DNA from: VGSG01 sp040756375
GTDB lineage: Bacteria > Desulfobacterota > Desulfomonilia > Desulfomonilales > Desulfomonilaceae
Assembly (NCBI GenBank): GCA_040756375.1
Contig: JBFLZC010000019.1
Location: 42,348 to 106,347 of the forward strand
Reading direction: 5' to 3'
Length of the DNA stretch: 64,000 bases
This document shows, in pieces, positions 52,630 through 61,423 of the stretch (positions are counted from its first letter, which is position 1; every line of letters begins with the position of its first letter). The position numbers and the translations under genes were made by a program. The notes beneath the pieces are model-generated. The model did no database searches. It worked only from the letters and a program-made list of their open reading frames with translations, and was not told the DNA's origin.

Positions 52630-53792
52630 TGGAGCATTTTGATATCCTCCACCGGTGCTTTCGGTGTGGATACTGCAAGTTGCCCAGCAACTACTCGGAC
52701 CTGAACTGCCCGTCCTACTTGAACTTCCGCTTTGAGACCTACTCGCCGGGAGGACGGATGTGGCTCCTGCGGGCATGGTTGGAGGGAGAGATCAAGACCA
52801 GTCCACGCTTTGCCGAGATCCTCTATTCGTGTGCCACCTGCGGCAATTGTGTCGAGCACTGTGTGTTTCCGAAATTCAAGGATGATATTCTGAAAGCTCT
52901 GATTGAGGGCCGAGAAAGACTTGTCGAGACGGGTGCTGTGCCTCCCGCTGTCAGAGACTACTTCAAGAGCATCCATTTGTACGGCAACCCCTACAAACTT
53001 CCGGAGGCCGACCGTGCGAAATGGACCGATGGCCTCGACCTGGAATCTTACTCCGAACAGGAATATCTCCTGTATGTCGGGTGCGTGGGATCTTATGGCG
53101 AGCGTGGTCAGAAGTCCGCCCGGGCTGTTGCCGCGCTATTGAAGACTATGAAGATATCTTTCGGGATACTTGGTTCAGAAGAGCGCTGCGACGGCAATGA
53201 GCTGAAGTCTATGGGAGAAAAGGGCCTATTCGAGCTGATCGCCGAAGAAAACATCCGGAAGTATAAGAAATTGGGCGTCAAGAAGATCGTGACGCTTTCG
53301 CCCCATAGCTATCATGCGTTCAAGAATGAATACCCGCTGCTCGGAGCAGATTTTGAAGTCGTCCACTACAGCCAGCTTGCGGCGCGTACAATTAGGAAGA
53401 TAGGATTCAAGCGGTCGGAGGTACCGGTAACGGTGACCTTCCACGACCCCTGCTACTTGGGAAGACACAACAAGGAGTACGAGGCTGCCAGAAAGATCCT
53501 CGGAGCCTTACCCGGCGTTCAGTTGAAAGAAATGGACCGTTCCGGGAAAGACGCGCTTTGCTGCGGTGGAGGTGGCGGAAACGTGTTCACCGACATATTG
53601 GGCGCCGGCCCGCATAGTCCGGCTCGGGTACGAGCACGGGAAGCTGCGGGCACGGGAGCTCAAATCCTGGCCGTGGCTTGTCCGGGTTGTTCGAGAATGC
53701 TGGATGATGCGGTAAAGGCGGAATCGTTGCAGGACAATCTCCAGGTGATGGACCTGGCCGAGCTTGTAGCCACGCGGCTCGCTCCCGAATAG
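52629..53792 (+). CDS. HdrD-like (Fe-S)-binding protein, third of the operon
   Basis: A 387-residue protein starting on the previous stop (TGATG). It has N-terminal clusters CFRCGYCKLPSNYSDLNCPS and CATCGNCVEHCVFPK, then two CCG domains: YVGCVGSYGERGQ and ERCDGNEL in the first, DPCYLGRHNKEYEAARK, ALCCGGGGGNVF and CPGCSRML in the second. This is the GlcF/HdrD layout. Two Fe-S proteins of the same type, one each side of a flavoprotein, suggest a branched or longer electron path than in the simple GlcDF pair. Confidence 0.87.
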   Translation: MEHFDILHRCFRCGYCKLPSNYSDLNCPSYLNFRFETYSPGGRMWLLRAWLEGEIKTSPRFAEILYSCATCGNCVEHCVFPKFKDDILKALIEGRERLVETGAVPPAVRDYFKSIHLYGNPYKLPEADRAKWTDGLDLESYSEQEYLLYVGCVGSYGERGQKSARAVAALLKTMKISFGILGSEERCDGNELKSMGEKGLFELIAEENIRKYKKLGVKKIVTLSPHSYHAFKNEYPLLGADFEVVHYSQLAARTIRKIGFKRSEVPVTVTFHDPCYLGRHNKEYEAARKILGALPGVQLKEMDRSGKDALCCGGGGGNVFTDILGAGPHSPARVRAREAAGTGAQILAVACPGCSRMLDDAVKAESLQDNLQVMDLAELVATRLAPE

Positions 53793-53872
53793 CATTGACT
53801 TCGCCGCTCAGCTCGAATGGAATGACCGTCACCACGCCAAGCTTGAATACGTAGGTGGTTCTCATCATCCTA

Positions 53873-55522
53873 TTACCGTCGTCGCCCAAAAATCAGACCG
53901 AAAAACTCTCGTTCGGAAACCATTTCCAAGGAAGACGAGTCGTCGGTAAAACAGAGCCGACCAGGGTCGAAGGCTACCTTGCGAAAGAACGAGGTTTGCT
54001 GAGCCTCGAAGCCTCGTGGATCGCGCATTTGCTCCCACACGTCACGCCAAATGTGGTTGCTTACCGAGAAGATCCTCTGTTCGACATCAGCCCTTTCCAG
54101 TCCTAGGTCCCTATTGGATGCGATAATAAACCGGTTCGTGAATAGTCCCGGACCGTCATCGAGGCGATGTCGCGCGAAATACACATAAGGAAAAACAGCG
54201 GCAACCGTGTTGGCGATCCCGTGAAAAACCCTGTGTTCTCCTTTGGAACCCACATTCATTCCGATGACGCCGTTTTCCGTTAGATGTTTCCTGGCCTCCT
54301 GGAAGAATTCTACACTCGCCATGTGAGAGGGAATGTGCGGAGGTCGGAATACGTCCACGATAATGACATCGTAGCGTTTCCTACACGTCCTCAGAAATAA
54401 CCGAGCGTCGCTGACGTGCACGTTCAAGCCGCTTGCGGCGAAATAAGGGAAATACGGTTCCGCCGCCTGGATCAGGCCGCGGTCGATTTCTACTCCATCA
54501 ATGGCTGCGCGAGGGTAGAACTGAGATATGAGATAGGGCGCGCAAGCGCCTCCGAGCCCCAGCACCAGAATTCGTTGAGGAATGGAGCCGGTGCTCGTTT
54601 CGTAGATTCTTGGGACCACGGGGAAGAAGTCCTGCCACGAATCCGTATTTGGCTTTCCGTCAATCCACATGGACTGCATGCCCATGCCCGCATCGGTGAG
54701 TATGAACGTGGCTTGTCCATTATTGCCCGCATTTCTGCCCGGAAGTGGAACGCGATAGATCCGCACGTATTGATACAGGGTCTCCACCTCGTGGAGCAGG
54801 TATGGTCCCAGGTTCCCGCTCCATCCGCGTATTCCCAACAGGAATCCGGTCGCAAGTGTAATCACAGCTAGAATCAACAAGAGTAACCGGGTCTGCTTCA
54901 CAGACCATACGATTACGCACAAGAGTGTTCCGCCGAAGAACAGAAATGAGAACCGCGTGCCCACATTCGGCACGAGGACCAGGGCAGGCAGAAATGTGCC
55001 TACTATGGACCCGAGCGTTGAGAATGCAAAGATCTTCCCGGAGATGCGTCCCACTTCCGGAGATCTAAGCGAGTCCAGACGAATGAGAAAGGGCGAGGTC
55101 ATGCCAAGGACCACGACCGGCGCACAGATGAGAGCTGCGCACACAATCAGAGCGACCAACAAAGCGTTGCTTCCCGATGATGCTGCCGCGGAGTATCCGG
55201 AGAACCTCGCGAGTGCGACCTCCATAAGAGGCTGAGCCAAATAAGGCAGGAACACGATGAAGACCGCGGCAAGAAAAAGGAGTTTGCCAAGGAATGACAG
55301 CCGGGGGCGTCGTTCTGCGATTATTCCGCCAAGGTAATATCCCGCGGTGAGCGCGACCATGGTGGACCCGATGATCGCGGTCCAGACTGAAATGGATGTT
55401 CCGAAAAACGGGGCAAGCAGACGACTTGAACTCATTTCCACACCCATGATCGCCATGCCTGAGAAAAAAGCCACTGCGATCAAATAGGCGGGATGCGGGG
55501 TTGTTTGCACCTCTCTCGACAT
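53873..55522 (-). CDS. Fused membrane / spermidine synthase-like protein
   Basis: A 549-residue protein. About seven membrane segments fill residues 1-230 (first AYLIAVAFFSGMAIMGVEMS with SSRLLAPFFG). The C-terminal part is a spermidine-synthase-like methyltransferase fold: RILVLGLGGACAPYLISQFY, then AAIDGVEIDRGLIQAAEPYF and VIIVDVFRPPHIPSHMASVE. Such fusions are common in anaerobes; whether they make polyamines is not settled. The gene starts ten bases after nth and has no clear ribosome site of its own. Confidence 0.85.
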   Translation of the reverse strand: MSREVQTTPHPAYLIAVAFFSGMAIMGVEMSSSRLLAPFFGTSISVWTAIIGSTMVALTAGYYLGGIIAERRPRLSFLGKLLFLAAVFIVFLPYLAQPLMEVALARFSGYSAAASSGSNALLVALIVCAALICAPVVVLGMTSPFLIRLDSLRSPEVGRISGKIFAFSTLGSIVGTFLPALVLVPNVGTRFSFLFFGGTLLCVIVWSVKQTRLLLLILAVITLATGFLLGIRGWSGNLGPYLLHEVETLYQYVRIYRVPLPGRNAGNNGQATFILTDAGMGMQSMWIDGKPNTDSWQDFFPVVPRIYETSTGSIPQRILVLGLGGACAPYLISQFYPRAAIDGVEIDRGLIQAAEPYFPYFAASGLNVHVSDARLFLRTCRKRYDVIIVDVFRPPHIPSHMASVEFFQEARKHLTENGVIGMNVGSKGEHRVFHGIANTVAAVFPYVYFARHRLDDGPGLFTNRFIIASNRDLGLERADVEQRIFSVSNHIWRDVWEQMRDPRGFEAQQTSFFRKVAFDPGRLCFTDDSSSLEMVSEREFFGLIFGRRR

Positions 55523-55532
55523 GCTTTGGAAT

Positions 55533-56207
55533 CTATCGATGGCGGGTAACGCCCACCTGCTTGCAGTACGGTCGGATTTTGCAGATGGAGCAGAAGGGTG
55601 AAATGGGTTTGCAGATGTTCTGTCCCCAGGTTACCAGGAGGTCGTTGAATTCAATCCAATACTCTGTTGGCAGCTTCTTTCGCAGCTCGAATTCCGTTTG
55701 TTCGGGGGTCTTTGTCTTCACATAGCCTAATCGATTGGAAACCCTGTGAACGTGCGTGTCCACACACACTCCCGGCTTGCCGAAACCAAGGGTGATAACG
55801 AGGTTGGCCGTTTTCCGTCCTACGCCCTTGAGCTTCAGCAGCTCGTCCAGATCATCGGGGACCCGGCCTTGGTACTTGTCAAGGAGGTCCCGACAGACCT
55901 GGCGGATCGTTCGAGCCTTGGTGCGATAGAAGCCGACCGGAAAGATCAGTCGCGCGATCTCGTCTTCAGTAAGGGAGAGGAGAGTTTTCGGGCTGTCTGC
56001 CTTTACAAACAACCTCTTAGAAGCCTCCCGGGTCACCTGATCCTTGGTTCGCAGCGAGAGGATAGTTGATATGAGGACGTGGAATGGGTCCCTCCGTTTT
56101 CGGGCGATTTCGGTTGCCACAGGCACTTGCATGCCCGCGACCGCTGCGCGAAGGGTTTCGACCACCTTCTTGATATCTTGGTCCCGGAAACCTGCGGATC
56201 GGCTCAA
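55533..56207 (-). CDS. nth: Endonuclease III
   Basis: A 224-residue DNA glycosylase/AP lyase. The helix-hairpin-helix with the catalytic Lys is LLKLKGVGRKTANLVITLGF; the catalytic Asp follows in GVCVDTHVHRVSNRLGYV. The 4Fe-4S cluster ligands C-x6-C-x2-C-x5-C are present in CKPISPFCSICKIRPYC. It removes oxidised pyrimidines. Its ATG overlaps the trpS stop (ATGA), so it is co-transcribed with trpS and the spermidine-synthase-like gene. Confidence 0.95.
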   Translation of the reverse strand: MSRSAGFRDQDIKKVVETLRAAVAGMQVPVATEIARKRRDPFHVLISTILSLRTKDQVTREASKRLFVKADSPKTLLSLTEDEIARLIFPVGFYRTKARTIRQVCRDLLDKYQGRVPDDLDELLKLKGVGRKTANLVITLGFGKPGVCVDTHVHRVSNRLGYVKTKTPEQTEFELRKKLPTEYWIEFNDLLVTWGQNICKPISPFCSICKIRPYCKQVGVTRHR

Positions 56208-57169
56208 TACTTCACCCCTACTCGCTCTCTCACCAGCTCGATGGTGGGAAGCGCGACCGATCGAGCCTTCTCAGCTCCTTTTCTGAGCACCTCGCGTATG
56301 TAACCGGGATCTTTGACCAGCCGTTCCCTTTTCTCCCGTGCGTCACGGAAGAAATCCCACAGGATGCCGGTCAGTTCTTTCTTAATTTCCCCGTACGCGG
56401 CGCCTCCTTCCCGATAGAGTCTCAGGACTTCCGCGGTTCGCTCGGGTGGCGCAAAGTGCCGATAGATTTGAAACAGGTTATCCGTATCCGGGTCCTTTGG
56501 GTCTTCAACAGGAGTGGAATCGGTCTTTATGCTCATTACCTTCTTTCGAAGGGTCTTTTCATCCAGGAAAATCTCGATGGTATTGTCGTATGACTTGGAC
56601 ATCTTCTGGCCGTCGATGCCGGGTATTGTGGCTACTTCGTCGCTGATTTCCGCTTCAGGAACCCTGAAGGTTTCGCCGAAGAGGTGGTTGAACCGAATGG
56701 CGATGTCTCGAGTCACTTCCAGGTGTTGCTTCTGGTCTTTGCCTACCGGAACCACGTCGGTCTGATACAGGAGAATATCCGCGGCCATGAGCACAGGGTA
56801 GGCAAACAGACCGTGGTTTGGCGGTATGCCTTTAGAAATCTTGTCCTTGTACGAGTGGCAGCGCTCAAGCAGCCCCATAGGCGTCATGCAGGTTAATATC
56901 CACGAAAGCTCTACCACTTCCGTAACGTCCGACTGGACCCAGAAGTAGCAACGATCGGGGTCCAGGCCCAGGGCAAGGAAATCGGCCGCCGCCTCCAGGG
57001 TTTGCCGGGACAGTTTAGCCGCGTCGGTAACCGACGTGAGCGCGTGCAGATTTACGATGAAGACGAAAAGCTCTGACTGGTCCAGGTATGCGAGCATGGG
57101 TTTCATCATGCCCAGATAGTTGCCCAAATGTAGAGAACCGGAAGGCTGTATGCCTGAAAGCACCCTCAC
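56204..57169 (-). CDS. trpS: Tryptophanyl-tRNA synthetase
   Basis: The start is set at GTG 57169, eight bases after AAAGGAG, giving 321 residues with the standard N-terminus RVLSGIQPSGSLHLGNYLGM (HIGH-type motif HLGN). An ATG at 57241 would add 24 unrelated residues. The KMSKS motif is in GQKMSKSYDNTIEIFLDE. It charges tRNA-Trp and is the first gene of the trpS-nth unit. Confidence 0.95.
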   Translation of the reverse strand: MRVLSGIQPSGSLHLGNYLGMMKPMLAYLDQSELFVFIVNLHALTSVTDAAKLSRQTLEAAADFLALGLDPDRCYFWVQSDVTEVVELSWILTCMTPMGLLERCHSYKDKISKGIPPNHGLFAYPVLMAADILLYQTDVVPVGKDQKQHLEVTRDIAIRFNHLFGETFRVPEAEISDEVATIPGIDGQKMSKSYDNTIEIFLDEKTLRKKVMSIKTDSTPVEDPKDPDTDNLFQIYRHFAPPERTAEVLRLYREGGAAYGEIKKELTGILWDFFRDAREKRERLVKDPGYIREVLRKGAEKARSVALPTIELVRERVGVKY

Positions 57170-57604
57170 AACTGACACTCCTTTCGAGCGATTGGTGACG
57201 TGAGCTGTAAGATGCATCACTTGGCCCACAGCGTCAACCACCTGCTGAGCAGGGGGCCGACTGTGCCTCCCACTCTACGGCGCATGAGTCATTTTGTTTC
57301 GGGTAGTATTGCCTTTCGGAGTCTTGTGGCGACATTTTCAGGCCGGAATCCAACTTCTTGGCCGTTGTGCCTTCCGATCAGTGCGTCATTGTCGAAAAGG
57401 TCTTATGATGGCCGCGGATACAATTGCGCGGAAAAATTTGATCGCGTATCTATGAGGGTGTAAGATACATACAAAGTCTACCAATCCACTCTGAAAATGG
57501 GGGCGAATCAGAGCGGGGGGCGAACCGCAAAAGGGGGCGAACCTACAGAACAACCATATCAACTCACACATCCCCACATAGTGGCCGGCTCAAGGAGGCG
57601 TGCT
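57170..57604. other. Divergent intergenic region with a promoter-like element
   Basis: This stretch separates trpS (leftward) and the radical SAM gene (rightward) and contains no convincing gene. A TTGATC -35 element (57438-57443), 17-base spacer and TAAGAT (57461-57466) could serve the radical SAM gene. The frame of that gene is open back to 57497, but the sequence there is repetitive (GGGGGCGAA-type units at about 57497-57540) and looks non-coding. Confidence 0.4.
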
Positions 57605-59041
57605 ATGGATTTCATCGAGCGAGTGAAGTCGATGACGCGCGACCAAGTGGCCCGGGCGATGGTCGAATTAGTCACCCACGTCTCGCCCGAAACGTACATG
57701 AAATTGGCCCTGCTGAGTTCGAGGCTCGTTGAAGGTGAAAGGGCCAATGCAGCCATTCAGGCAGTAATTGACAGCCTGCGCGAGGGGACGGAGAGCCAAG
57801 CTTCTCGCATGTTCAAGAGGGTCATGACCGAGCTGTCGCCCCATTGCCTCAAAGTAGTAGCTCGGACCCTCTTCATCAACGGATTGATGCGCAGTTCCGC
57901 AATCCGAGACGAATTTACCCAAAAGCACGGGTTCGCACCGCCCTTTACTCTCCTAATTAGCCCCACCATGGCCTGCAATCTCAATTGTGTCGGATGTTAC
58001 TCCGGTAAATACTATAGACAGAAAGGCCTGCCCTACGAGCTTCTCGACCGTGTCCTCACGGAAGCGAAGCAGATGGGCATATTGTTCATCGTGTTTAGCG
58101 GGGGTGAGCCGCTCACCCGCCGGGAGGATCTCTTCCCACTTATTGAAAAGCACCATGATATGTTCTTCATGTTCTACACGAACGGCACGCTTATTGACGA
58201 CGAGGTGGCTGACTCGCTCTACAAGCTGGGCAATGCAGGCGCTGTAATCAGCCTGGAAGGCTTCGAGGAAGCCACTGACGCGCGGCGTGGGAAAGGGGTC
58301 TATCAGCGAGTCATGGACGCCATGGATCGGCTCAATTCCAGGGGTGTCCCCTTTGGCACGTCGCTGACCGTCACCAGTAAAAATGTGGAGAAGATCACCA
58401 GCGACGAGTTCTTTGAGCATCTATGGAAGAAGGGCGTCATGGTCTGCTGGTTCTTCCTCTTCATGCCGGTAGGTCAGGACCCTGACACGTCTCTGATGCC
58501 CAGCCCCAAACAGAGGGCGTACTTGAGGGGAAGAGGCGCCGCTTTGCGGGATAAATACCCTATTTTCATTGCAGACTTCTGGAACGACGCCCCGTATGTT
58601 GGAGGCTGCATAGCCGCGGGTAGAAACTATATCCACATAAACGCCAACGGCGATGTGGAGCCCTGTGTCTTCACCCACATGGCAGTGGACAAGATCTTCG
58701 ACAAGAGCCTGGAGCAGGTCCTGGCCAGCGAGTTCTTCACCGCGATCCGTTCCAAACAACCGTACTCGGACAACCTCCTCACCCCATGCATGATCATCGA
58801 TAATCCGAACATCTTCCGGGATATTGTTCGTTCTTGCCACGCGTACCCGACTCACGAAGGCGCGGAAGACGTGCTCGTGAAAATCAAGGATGACTTGGAC
58901 GAATACGGCAGGCACGTGCGGGCGCTTTTCGACCCGATCTGGGAGGAGCAGAAACACGAGTACGGTTACGGCGAGATTACGCCTCCTTGCACTCAGCCCG
59001 GCGGTCCACACTCCACCCATCCGGGCGGCCGCGGGGCGTGA
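57605..59041 (+). CDS. Radical SAM protein with SPASM-like C-terminus
   Basis: The start is ATG 57605 with AAGGAGGCG upstream, giving 478 residues. A helical N-terminus of about 105 residues precedes the radical SAM core: CNLNCVGCYSGKYYRQKGLP (C-x3-C-x2-C cluster) and FIVFSGGEPLTRRED. Further cysteines in NANGDVEPCVFTHMAVDKIF, LTPCMIIDNPN and RSCHAYPTHE suit extra Fe-S ligands. The C-terminus is His/Gly/Pro-rich. The family resembles those that modify peptides or cofactors, but no precursor peptide gene was seen nearby. Substrate unknown. Confidence 0.87.
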   Translation: MDFIERVKSMTRDQVARAMVELVTHVSPETYMKLALLSSRLVEGERANAAIQAVIDSLREGTESQASRMFKRVMTELSPHCLKVVARTLFINGLMRSSAIRDEFTQKHGFAPPFTLLISPTMACNLNCVGCYSGKYYRQKGLPYELLDRVLTEAKQMGILFIVFSGGEPLTRREDLFPLIEKHHDMFFMFYTNGTLIDDEVADSLYKLGNAGAVISLEGFEEATDARRGKGVYQRVMDAMDRLNSRGVPFGTSLTVTSKNVEKITSDEFFEHLWKKGVMVCWFFLFMPVGQDPDTSLMPSPKQRAYLRGRGAALRDKYPIFIADFWNDAPYVGGCIAAGRNYIHINANGDVEPCVFTHMAVDKIFDKSLEQVLASEFFTAIRSKQPYSDNLLTPCMIIDNPNIFRDIVRSCHAYPTHEGAEDVLVKIKDDLDEYGRHVRALFDPIWEEQKHEYGYGEITPPCTQPGGPHSTHPGGRGA

Positions 59042-59104
59042 TGGTCGGCTCTACAACTGCATAAACGGGTGCAGAGAGCAGCCTGATCGTTGAATCGCCT
59101 TTGA

Positions 59105-59137
59105 CCCTCCCTCCCCCGCTGGAGGCGAGGGTTTTTC
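59105..59137 (+). terminator. Rho-independent terminator
   Basis: A GC-rich hairpin with CCCTC and GAGGG as outer stem around CTCCCCCGCTGGAGGC is followed by TTTTTCTTTATTT. It lies about 65 bases after the radical SAM stop. Confidence 0.75.
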
Positions 59138-59195
59138 TTTATTTAGTCCTTATACTCGTTGCCGGAAGTTCGCCCGTTTCGAGGTGACCTGATCA

Positions 59196-59304
59196 CGTCA
59201 TTCCTGCGGAAGCAGGAATCCAGTCCTTTCAATCCCGCGTTCGGCGCGGGACTGGACCCCCGACGCCTGCCCCGGAATTTGGTCCGCGGTTCGCCGGGGT
59301 GACG
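59196..59304. repeat. Intergenic repeat bounded by CGTCA...TGACG
   Basis: The element starts CGTCATTCCTGCGGAAGC with a TTCCTGC/GCAGGAA hairpin at 59201-59218 and ends CCGGGGTGACG, so its tips are inverted. In between, CCCGCG/CGCGGG and AGTCC/GGACT can pair. Elements with this TTCCTGCGGAAGCAGGAA core are widespread in proteobacterial intergenic DNA (from memory). Confidence 0.6.
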
Positions 59305-59320
59305 ATCGATGAACAGGCCA

Positions 59321-61423
59321 CTACCTGTGGCGGATGCTATAAGGTCCTCGAACACCCTGCGCTTGTCGGATGAGATTGTTGCCCGCCTGCCGGAGCCGCT
59401 CCACAGCCGATTCGGTGGCCTTCCCGAAGCGGACTTCGAGATAGGTCTCCATGAACCTCGAAAGCTCGGGCTTCAACGCGGGCGCGTTCTGCGACGCTTC
59501 CGCGAGATTGTCTTCGTGCCAGCCATGAATGCGTTGAAGAATGCCCTTACGAAGAAGCGTGTTCATGGCTTTTCGGTATGAGCTCAAAACCTCCTCTTGG
59601 CGCCGTTTCCGCACAAAGATCAAGGCCAGGAGCGCGAGCCCCGCGGCCGCCAAGAACAGTCCCGCAAGCAAATAGACTGTCAGGCCTTCGGGTAATTTGA
59701 ATGACCACGCGATTTGGCCGGACATGAGCCGTGCAAGGGTCCGGAATATACCCTGCTGGTCGGATCGGTCGAAGTGGACTACCGAATTGGTCCACAGGTA
59801 ATCCGCTCGATCAAAGAAGTCCGTGATCCACCTGACCAGAATACTGAACTCTTCAAGGCTTCGTCCCGGCGGGGTGGGATCAAGCCTTGACCAGGTTGAA
59901 CCGTCCAGGAGCGCTTCCACCCAGGCATGGGCATGGGTGAACCGTACGATGAATTTGTCCGGCTCGTCGGTTGGCTCCATACCCTGGAAGCCTTCCACCA
60001 CCCGCGAGGGGACTTCCACTGCCCGCAGCATGAGAACCATTGCCCCCGCGAAGTACTCACAGTGGCCGGCACGCGTTCTGAGTAGGAAGTGCTCCAGAGG
60101 ATGGACCCCTTCCGGTGGTGGCGGCGTCTGTAGGGTGTATCGAAAGCCTCTGCGAAATCGTTCCATCAGAGCGCGGGCCTTTTGTTCGGAGGTGTCCGCT
60201 CCCTTGGTCCATTGCCGCGCGAGTTTGTTGATCTCCGGAGTGCTGCCTCCTGTATCGAGGTACACAGGATCGAGGGGCAAGGTTACGGGCGGAGCAATGC
60301 GCGCAGCCTCCACCTGGTACGAGGTGGAAAAGAGAAACGGGCTGTCAATCGACACCTCGCCCTGCATGTTGACGAAGAGCGGCTTCCGCTGATGTCCAAG
60401 GACCCAGAGCGGGTATCCGTACACGTAGACATGGTCCGAGCGCAGCCTGTGGGGGAAGATCACGTAGTGGAATCGTTCTTCCGCGTCCGAACGTACCGGC
60501 CGGGTGAAGCCACGTTGCCGTGATCCTGCGCTCCACCGCTCGCCGTCGAATTCCGCCAGCACACGACCTCGCCAGTACGGAATATCCCCACTTGGTCTTT
60601 GATGGAAAGCCGCGGTGAACGCGATCCGTTCCCTGCCGGTCATGCGCACCATGTCCCGATAGGAAATGCTCTGAGCCAGCCCCGCAAAACCGCGTCCGCC
60701 CCCAGCCGGACCCGCTGCCTGAACCCCAGGAAAGGATATGAAAGGCCGGGGAAAGATCACGAATAACAGCGCTGTCAGGGCCAGGACGAACAACAGGTAA
60801 ACGCCCAATTTGCCGGGGCGCCCCACAGCCAACGCTGTTCCGGCAAGGCGTGGAGCAACAAGGCCGGCAGCGGCTTCGTGCCTGGCCATGAGAAACGTGA
60901 GGAGCGTTCCCATGAGCGCAAAGAGGTAAAAAGGCAGCAACCCGGCAAAAAGGAAGTGGTTCGTGAGGGTGCAACTGATGAGGACCATGCCCACGGTGAG
61001 AAAGACCAGTTGATAGATGTGCCGATCCGTCAGCGGAGAAAAGGCCCGTACCAACAGGGTGCCGAAGGTGAAATAAACGAGAAACAGAGGCGCGTTAAAC
61101 AGGCCCTGCATTAGCGCGAGCACGACCGAAAAGACCACCAAGTAGAGGAAGAAGAGCACCGTCAACAGCCGCTCTGTGCCAAGAAAGGGCCGTGCGTAAT
61201 CGGAGCGCAATAGTGCAGTTACGATTACCGGTATTGCCAGGAGCGCCAGCGGATTGAGGCCGTTCTCAATACACGCGCCTGTTATGGAGAGCGAGACCAG
61301 CCCAGCCAGAAACAGTTTGAAACTGCGATGCTTGCCGGGAGCAAGCGAAAAGATGGGAGCGGACTCCGAGGCGCGTCCACCGGATCCACCCTTTCTTGCG
61401 AGCAGGCGCTTGAGGTCAACCAT
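59321..61423 (-). CDS. TgpA-like membrane transglutaminase (DUF3488)
   Basis: The start is ATG 61423 with GGGGAGG upstream, giving 700 residues; it overlaps the end of the DUF58 gene. About seven membrane segments fill residues 40-240 (for example LLTVLFFLYLVVFSVVLALM). A periplasmic transglutaminase domain follows with Cys in RTRAGHCEYFAGAMVLMLRA, His in FTHAHAWVEALLDG and Asp in WSRLDPTP, the complete triad. One more membrane segment (LTVYLLAGLFLAAAGLALLA) precedes a cytoplasmic tail. It is the third gene of the MoxR-DUF58-transglutaminase unit; its substrate is unknown. Confidence 0.9.
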   Translation of the reverse strand: MVDLKRLLARKGGSGGRASESAPIFSLAPGKHRSFKLFLAGLVSLSITGACIENGLNPLALLAIPVIVTALLRSDYARPFLGTERLLTVLFFLYLVVFSVVLALMQGLFNAPLFLVYFTFGTLLVRAFSPLTDRHIYQLVFLTVGMVLISCTLTNHFLFAGLLPFYLFALMGTLLTFLMARHEAAAGLVAPRLAGTALAVGRPGKLGVYLLFVLALTALLFVIFPRPFISFPGVQAAGPAGGGRGFAGLAQSISYRDMVRMTGRERIAFTAAFHQRPSGDIPYWRGRVLAEFDGERWSAGSRQRGFTRPVRSDAEERFHYVIFPHRLRSDHVYVYGYPLWVLGHQRKPLFVNMQGEVSIDSPFLFSTSYQVEAARIAPPVTLPLDPVYLDTGGSTPEINKLARQWTKGADTSEQKARALMERFRRGFRYTLQTPPPPEGVHPLEHFLLRTRAGHCEYFAGAMVLMLRAVEVPSRVVEGFQGMEPTDEPDKFIVRFTHAHAWVEALLDGSTWSRLDPTPPGRSLEEFSILVRWITDFFDRADYLWTNSVVHFDRSDQQGIFRTLARLMSGQIAWSFKLPEGLTVYLLAGLFLAAAGLALLALIFVRKRRQEEVLSSYRKAMNTLLRKGILQRIHGWHEDNLAEASQNAPALKPELSRFMETYLEVRFGKATESAVERLRQAGNNLIRQAQGVRGPYSIRHR

